Shown here: positions 57,090 to 64,000 of the stretch, piece after piece | Numbering within the stretch: position 1 is the first letter of the stretch | Layout of the letters: the number at the start of each line of letters is the position of its first letter | Origin: Aplidium turbinatum | Lineage: Eukaryota > Chordata > Ascidiacea > Aplousobranchia > Polyclinidae | Assembly (NCBI GenBank): GCA_918807975.1 | Contig: OU964925.1 | Span: forward strand, 28,493,608 to 28,557,607 | Length of the DNA: 64,000 nucleotides | Reading direction: 5' to 3' | The notes under the pieces: generated by a model | The model's input: the letters and a program-made list of their open reading frames with translations, nothing else | What the model was told of the DNA's origin: nothing | Databases searched by the model: none | Program-made: the position numbers and the translations under genes

Positions 57090-60000
57090 CACAAATGTTG
57101 TACACTGAAAAACTTGAAACAACCAAAGTTTCTCTCCTTCAACTTATTATTATAAGGTATAAGCTCATGTTGTAAAGTTAACTAAGCTATTTCGAATACT
57201 GTACGTCTGTTTAGGAAAAGTACAATTATTTTTAAATAAAAACCAGTCGACAACAAATAAACAAAAAAGGCAAAATAAAATTGTGTTTTCTTTTTTCAAA
57301 ACTATAGAACTTCAAAAGAAAAATATCAATATTTACGCTTTTTTATTTTTGATATTACTGGCTTGGTAATCAGGATCACCCTTTCAAAGACATAATGCTA
57401 GTTCCCCGAATAATAACAGACTAATGGTTTGACGTCTACAAGATTAAAGAGACGACTGGCGTCAGCAATTGAAGATAAACGATCAACTGGAGAACTGGAA
57501 GCGAGAAATTTTCACTTTTTTAGCGCCTGTCGGTCTCCAAAGATTAGCTTTACAACTAGTATTGTTTTCTCAGGGAAATGAGCAACCTGTTTAAAAGGTA
57601 GATACACCTAAGTTGTTATTTAAAAACAACGTTAATAAATGTAAAATCAGCTTTTAAAAAGTATACTTTGCACAGATAAATTGTTCAGACGAATCAACAT
57701 AGACAGATCGAAGCCCTTGTGTAATCTATTGTACGTGTGATCCACTGATAACAAGCGATAAGAAGCGGTAAGGAGACGAGAGTAAAGACTCAATTGCCAA
57801 CCAACAATAGATCATTGTTGACAAATAGTTGCTGGTACCCGACTAACAACATCATTTTTACATTGTTTCGAAGTCTATAGGTAAACTGAAATTCTTGCTG
57901 AGGATAAATGCTAGACAAAATGGAATTTTTGTAATTTGATGTAGATGATAAAAATTCTTTGCTTTTTGACGTATGATTGACATTCAATGTGCAATTTATT
58001 AAAGATATAGACAAAACGTCTTCTCAAACTACAAAATCTGATTTATTGTAGAAGGTGTACAAGATAAAAACAAACCATAAAACATTATTTATTTTCTGTG
58101 AGCGAAGTTAATCAATAATTGCTAATCTTCTTTTGTGGCATGCCAAACCCAACATGATTTAAACTTATATCAAATATAGCAAGGCGGGTATATTTGTGTA
58201 TAGTCATCAGCTTAGTTATGTATAGATCAGTTTAAACAAGATGGCTGTGAATTGAAACATGGATGGATAAACACTGTGGAACAAAGAAGTAAATTCCTTT
58301 AGTAAATAAAAGGCGTGTTATATTTTTTGCAGAAAAGAATAAGCATTCGCATTGCTTTGATAAGTTATAGCATTTTACCTTTGGAAAGCTGGGGTAACTG
58401 TGCATAAAATGTCTTGCCATTAAACTATTTTTAGTCAATCTGACCTAATAACCTGCTCGGTGTCTTCACCCACTAGCATGAGAAATAATTTATCTAGCAA
58501 TGAATTCAAGAAACAATGAGCAATATAAAATCAATTTTTCACTGAATGGAATGCAGTTGTCCAGGCTTTTAAATATCATTGTCCAATGTACAGTAAGTGC
58601 CCAGATTTGGCAACAAGAACGTGAATCTTTACAAAGCTCTTATCATTTATTACTCTAAGTTTAAAGAAAGAAGGTAAAAAATAATGGAATTGTTTACACA
58701 ATTGTTTTATCGTACATTGTTTTACGCATTTTTCAAATTTTCTTTTTTACATGTGCTAACTGGAGATGCTATTACTATAGCGAAATCGATTCTTAATAAA
58801 TTACACTAAGAGATTAGATTGTTGTGCAAATACCAGTGTTTGATGAATGCAAAATAGCAGTACCATGGTTTACACAAGTCGCTTTAAGCAGTTTGAAAGA
58901 CACATTGGACGTTTAATTTAAAACGGGGTCCTTGACCCCTAGGACCTCTTGGCCACTAACCTGATGTCAAAACTTGCCAAAGGTTCTTTTTAATTTGTTA
59001 TAACAAACTTTTGTGTAAATTCTGGCTAATACCTAACCCGGTATCTACATGCTGGCTAATACCTAACCCAGGATCTACCTTTTTATTACCCCATGTAGAG
59101 TAGACGTTGTTTACGGGGACGATGACTTGTGCTTTTGTGCCTCGAATCCCCGGACCAGTTAACTAGTAGTTTGAGTTTCTACTTTACTGAACAATAGCTC
59201 TTAATGTAGTGCTTGCTAACAATTTGCGCTTGTCTTCTTGTTTGAATCTTTGGGGTTCGGGGTCTATGACGTTAGCATCCCAACTTGACGATATTTTTAC
59301 AGACACCCTTGTGCTTGGGGATGATACAGGACTTTTAAGTCCAAAATAAAAACAAAACCCAATCTACGACGGAATGTTTTGACTACGTTTCGATAAAAGA
59401 CTGGGAAATATAGGAACTTTTCATTTTGCTAGTTTCGTGTACAAAAATACCCCTTGGATCCCATATCTGTGAATGGGCCTGCTTTCTATCTTTTCTGAGC
59501 ACGTCAGAAACATTTCATCAAACACTTGCAAAAGATTTATAGAAGTAAAGTGTTTGGCAACGGTGAAGTTCGTTGAAGGTATTAACCAAATAATATCCTT
59601 GTCAAGTTAAATCAATCGATCAAAGTGTTACGATTTGGCAACAAATGACATTGCATTTGATGATTAATTAAGTTGGCTTATGACAACCGCCTGGTATGCT
59701 TCAGTTTATTTCTATAAAGCAGCATCACTCACTTCTACATCTCTTAGTTTGTCTATGCCACCGAAGAATTAACCGCTTCACATATTTTCGAAGTGTGCTA
59801 ATGAGATTTGTCAAGTTTTGACTCTCTAAAGTGGCACCCTGTCATTGTAAGTGTTACATTTGAAATTGTGTTAAGCTTTGAGCACGAGATTATCCGTTTT
59901 CTGTTTGGGTACGTTCAACTTTTCTCTGTACTTTACGTTGTAAAGCAATGTGACAGATTAGCCCAAGCTTATTTAATTTCTTGTGATGTTGTAATGTAAT

Positions 60001-62277
60001 AACAACATCGTTTAAAATTGTGGCAGATTTTTTGTGACAATAAGGAACGGAGTACATCAGGCCAGATACAAAGTAGAAAAAGTTGGATGTTCAAAATAAA
60101 AGTGCTTTGAAACAATTTGTTATCGGTTATGTTTTCAGAAAAACATTACTCTATTTGTAATTATGAGTCACATATTGTTAGTAGTTAATTTTTCTGCTAA
60201 AATGTCATCAGCTATTTGTGCAAAACATTTGTTGCCATGTAAAAATTGTACTTTACATGAAACTGCATAAACAAGCAATGGACAAATATAACGCAAAAAC
60301 TATTAGAAATCACAAAAACTACAGTAAATGTGACAAATTGGAATTGTCTAAAATTTAACTAAACTGGAGGTAAATACTTTTATGTCTTTTGCTTAAAACT
60401 GATTTTTTAGACTTTATCTCTTGTGAGTTCGTACAAAGGGAAATGCTGTTGCAGGAAAGAAACACGATATCAGCAGTGTATCATCAGTGTAAAACGCTAG
60501 GTTATAAAAAGTTCTGGTTAAAAAGTTGAGTTTTTCAAGAAATCTGACTCACGAAAAATGATTTCATTTTACGTAATGCAAAAACGATGCAACATTTGCC
60601 CGAAGTTACTCAAAAGCAATAACTTAATAACGATCTTAAGTAAAAACTCCTTACTACACATTGGAAAAAAAAAATGCGCTCAATATTGCTGACAATTTTA
60701 TTTCTATTTTTATAAATCAGAAATAATGTTGCGCGCAAAAATGCCTATAACTAACATTTCGCTTAGTATCAAACTAAGCCTGCTGTTACAAAGAACCCTG
60801 CATCCAACCAAGAAAATCAAGAGATAGGAAAGTGTACAGAAGAGGCAATGAGAAAACAGTTAGCGATTAAAAAACGTTAACACCTTTTCAACAGTGTTCA
60901 GGTAGACAAGCAGTTTGGCGCCATGATGGTAAAGGCAACAATAGCTGAGTGACAAACTCGAAGCGTAGTCTTGAGATTTTTTGTTTAGCGAGTGCCTGAA
61001 GATAAATGCCCATTAACTAATTGTCTCAGCAAACATAAATGTGCAGGCAAACACTTGAATGACATTGAACTAAAATTAAGCTGGATAGCAGCCATCAAAA
61101 TTTCAAAGACGTGACAGCATGTTCTCTATTGATGACAAATTATGACCGACAAGCATTGAAGGCCTTCTAAAAACCATACAAACTTGCAATTTATTATCAC
61201 AGGAGAAACCCTATAGGACACAGGAAAAGTTTACTTTAGCAAATCAACTTTTCAAACTTTCCGTTGGTATATATTTGTTAAAATTATTGTCACTTTTATG
61301 CTTCCACACAGAAGGGTAAACAATTCACTTGTAATTATTTTACAGATTACTGAAGCCTTATTACACGTTTAGACGATGCAAAGTGTGTTTTTTATCTGAT
61401 TTAGCACCACAAAAGTGACGTAGCCGTTAAGTTGAAGCAACTAAAGTTAGCAGGTAACTGACAGATTCGCACGTAGGTTATTTGGTATTTTAGCATATGT
61501 GCGTAATTTTACAGCAGACATTTTTGGAAAGCAAGTCCAATTTAATAGCGGCAAAAGCACGTATTCTAAGCAGTAAATGAGTCTTTTTCACATTGATTTA
61601 ACGTCTTCACACGCTAAATAATGTTACAAAAACTAAATTGATGCTTGGGATTATTAGGCAACTGGTCGAACACATCATCATAAAATTGAAAGGTTGTATT
61701 CCTTCTTGTACATACAGTACAACATATGTTACGAATCTTAGGCCTACATGCTTAAACTTTTCTTCGATTTCCAAAAAAAATACCATGTCCATATTACACA
61801 TGGAAGAGAACTTAACTTTAGTAGCGGCAGATTTCATAATTAACTTTAAATATTGGCTGATCGACCTGTTCGCACGTCAGGAATGACGTAGAATATAAGC
61901 GTGTGATTTAAATTAACGGGTTTTAACTAAATATTCTTGTTCAAATTAAAACTCTAGACCACTGCGCATGCGTGGGCGCCATAAGCTCTTCGATTATGGT
62001 TACGTTTGTCAACTTCACAAAAAAAAGATAATAATTAGCTTCATTATTTCTTTAATTTCATAATTCTTCTGCCACTAGCAAATGCTGTGTTATAAGTTGA
62101 CCATCAATAACCAGATGAACCTACTCTTTTATATTATTCTCAAATGACGGTAGTCATCACAAGCTCCTAGTTTAAGTAACAATATTCATGAACAAGATCA
62201 CTCAGCAAATTTAAGGTTGATCATTCCAAGAAATATTTAGAAGAGATTGGAAATTGTATTTTCTACTGGAATGTTAT
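57090..62277. other. no gene seen; short duplicate at 59022-59079
   Basis: About 5.2 kb of AT-rich DNA with only small, unrecognised frames. 59022-59079 is a 30-bp unit (CTGGCTAATACCTAACCC and the next 12 bases) present twice. Decayed pieces of the palindromic MITE family are near 57850-57880 and 61583-61630. Confidence 0.4.
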
Positions 62278-62484
62278 TCTGATGAGAAACCAATGTGTGT
62301 TCTGATGAAAAACCAATGTGGGTTCTGATGAGAAACCGATGCATGTTCTGATGAAAAGCCAATGCATGTTCTGATGAGAAACCAATGTGGGTTCTGATGA
62401 GCAATCAATGTATGTTCTGATGAGGAATCAATGTATGTTCTAATGAGAAACCAAAGTATGTTCTGACAAGAAACCAAAGCTACA
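62278..62484 (+). repeat. minisatellite: nine 23-bp units
   Basis: Nine contiguous copies of TCTGATGAGAAACCAATGTG plus three bases, with point variation only; every unit is 23 bp by count. The open minus-strand frame across part of it is a by-product of the repeat. Confidence 0.9.
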
Positions 62485-64000
62485 CAAATCTTTGCAAAAG
62501 CATTCGTAGCCTACAAAGTGTCTTCAACATAGAATTTGCTAGTTAAGGTTTTAGTAGGGAGCATACATGGTGAATTGCGTAACACACACAGATTAATCAA
62601 CATAAACTTTTATTACTTAGTTTTATAAATTTTCAACTTCATATGACGTCATGTATTGGAGTCGGAGGAATGACATCATTGGCGAACAATCGGTTAAGTT
62701 TAAAGTGGTGTGGAATTTTTCAAATATTCTTAAAATTTTGATATCCTGTTTCGAAAGTAATAATTACTTTCCTTGACGATATTAAGCTAAATGTTCTGTA
62801 ATAAAATGAAAATGAGGTGTGAAGTCATATAATTAAAATGTGAATATCGACCTTAAACTTTTTCTGTCAAAACCGCTTCTCGATTCTGACAATAACAATG
62901 TTGTTAATTGTTTAACATCATGCTTTGAAAAACACAAAACGTGCCGTGATGAAGATTATAGAAGCTCATGGTTTGACAGAACGATGTTAAAGTTCCTGAA
63001 GGAAAAACTAGTGCCGGGCTGGCTCATAAATTTTAAAACTAAAAAATAAGAGATCCTGTTGCGCATACTTTTGCTAACAACTTCTTAGCAGACTGTCGTA
63101 TTGCAACAAACTATGCCAAAGCAATTGATACAACCTAAGACTTTATAAGCATCACTAAAAAAATCGAAATTTGATTGTTTATTCTGGTCGGGTGTAACAA
63201 AGCCTGAACGATGTGTTTACAAAATGGCCGAAACCTATAAAACAGCCGCAATATAGGCTACGTCATAAAGCAATGCGATTTTTCAACCTGCCTTCAATCA
63301 AGTTACAAACAGTTGCAAAACCAATTGGATTTGAGCGCTTCAGGTCTCGCTATCTGTTCTCTTTGTAATTGGTGGTTGCCTCATTTAGTCAAGGCAAAGG
63401 CTGAATAAACGTAAATTTATTTTTAATGAAACAAATCCACCAATTTGTCGTAAAACGAACATGGAATCACTACACAATGCAGCATAATATATTAGCAAGG
63501 TCGTCTCCAATAGTTGGCTTTACCATGGCTTTACAAATTAAAACCTTTTTTCATGCAACCTACAGGCTGGTTTGGGGTGGTAACTGACTAGCAGACCGTA
63601 TGGTCCGTCTCGTTGTCTTCCTGTCACTATCGAAGCTTTGTGCAACATTTAGAGTGGAGATATAACCTACACTTCGGGAAACATGTAATGTTCCTGTTTC
63701 TGACAAATGAAAACTTATTGATTTAGTGGTTTTAAAAAGACCGGAACTTTTTGATTTCCTGATGAAGATTAGATTTTACTGGAAGACTCAACATGGACGA
63801 TATATAGAAATGATTGCTTGACCAAATGGTATACTTTGTGCTACGGCGCCAAGCTTTTACTAAAGCATTATAATTTTAACAGAAATTTTAAATCACTCTC
63901 GTTATTCTAAATTACGGTATGTTTCTTAGCATCCATTCGACATTTAAATATTGTTATTGGTGACCAACTGCTCACTGAGATGGTCCTCATTGAAATGGTC
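62485..64000. other. no gene seen
   Basis: AT-rich. A 69-residue frame at 62840-63049 begins with GTG, lacks an upstream acceptor and matches nothing I know. Confidence 0.4.

Noticed and set aside
58232-58438. Minus-strand frame MARHFMHSYPSFPK followed by a GTAAAA donor, considered as a possible Tbx2/3 N-terminal exon
   Set aside because: Only a vague likeness to the TBX2/3 start, and the phase and T-box N-terminal blocks are missing.
62278-62484. CTGATGAGAAAC in every minisatellite unit resembles hammerhead core boxes
   Set aside because: The two boxes are fused with no stem II between them, so a hammerhead fold is impossible; the resemblance is chance.

Overview
The window looks like AT-rich animal genomic DNA, most likely from a tunicate (ascidian). 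The evidence is split, intron-bearing genes, an invertebrate-chordate style Tbx2/3 gene, a collagen/discoidin secreted protein, and a dense mix of LINE, Penelope-like, hAT-like, SINE and MITE sequence. Nothing suggests a bacterial or organellar origin. The species assignment is inference from gene type and composition; no marker gene settles it.

Two host genes can be supported exon by exon. (1) 3287-13899, plus strand: a four-exon secreted protein of 245 residues with a signal peptide, seven Gly-X-Y collagen triplets, a short charged helical neck and one F5/8 type C (discoidin) domain. All three splice phases join cleanly. (2) 44843-52614, minus strand: the last five coding exons (616 residues) of a Tbx2/3-type T-box repressor. 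These carry most of the DNA-binding domain and a long Ser/Pro-rich tail ending in the Tbx2/3 C-terminal repressor motif. The first exon or exons, with the T-box N-terminus, were not found and probably lie beyond 64000.

Layout. 1-1425: broken Penelope-like element with a hammerhead-ribozyme-like core in its 3' tail. 3287-14344: the collagen/discoidin gene, whose introns hold three copies of one LINE family, an RTE-type LINE inserted into one of them, and a SINE just after the stop codon. 15143-28000: MITEs, simple repeats, a hAT MITE with a perfect 8-bp target duplication, and a possible piggyBac-type pair of ends. 28834-29145: an unrecognised small membrane-protein ORF. 29205-33900: SINE and hAT MITE. 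35849-37260: a deleted hAT transposon with transposase remnant, itself carrying a second hAT-type element. 37534-40047: a 2.5-kb non-autonomous hAT-like element with internal repeats. 41264-43662: a small ORF, two small elements, a LINE tail and a MITE. 44843-52614: the T-box gene. 52808-64000: a LINE tail, one inverted-repeat element, a 9 x 23-bp minisatellite, and long stretches with no recognisable gene.

The strongest window-wide signal is an approximately 85-bp near-perfect palindrome present in about ten copies between 18 kb and 62 kb, including one inside a T-box intron. The genes do not form a shared pathway: one is an extracellular, probably carbohydrate- or surface-binding protein, the other a nuclear developmental regulator. 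All exon joins, element boundaries and target duplications were read by eye.
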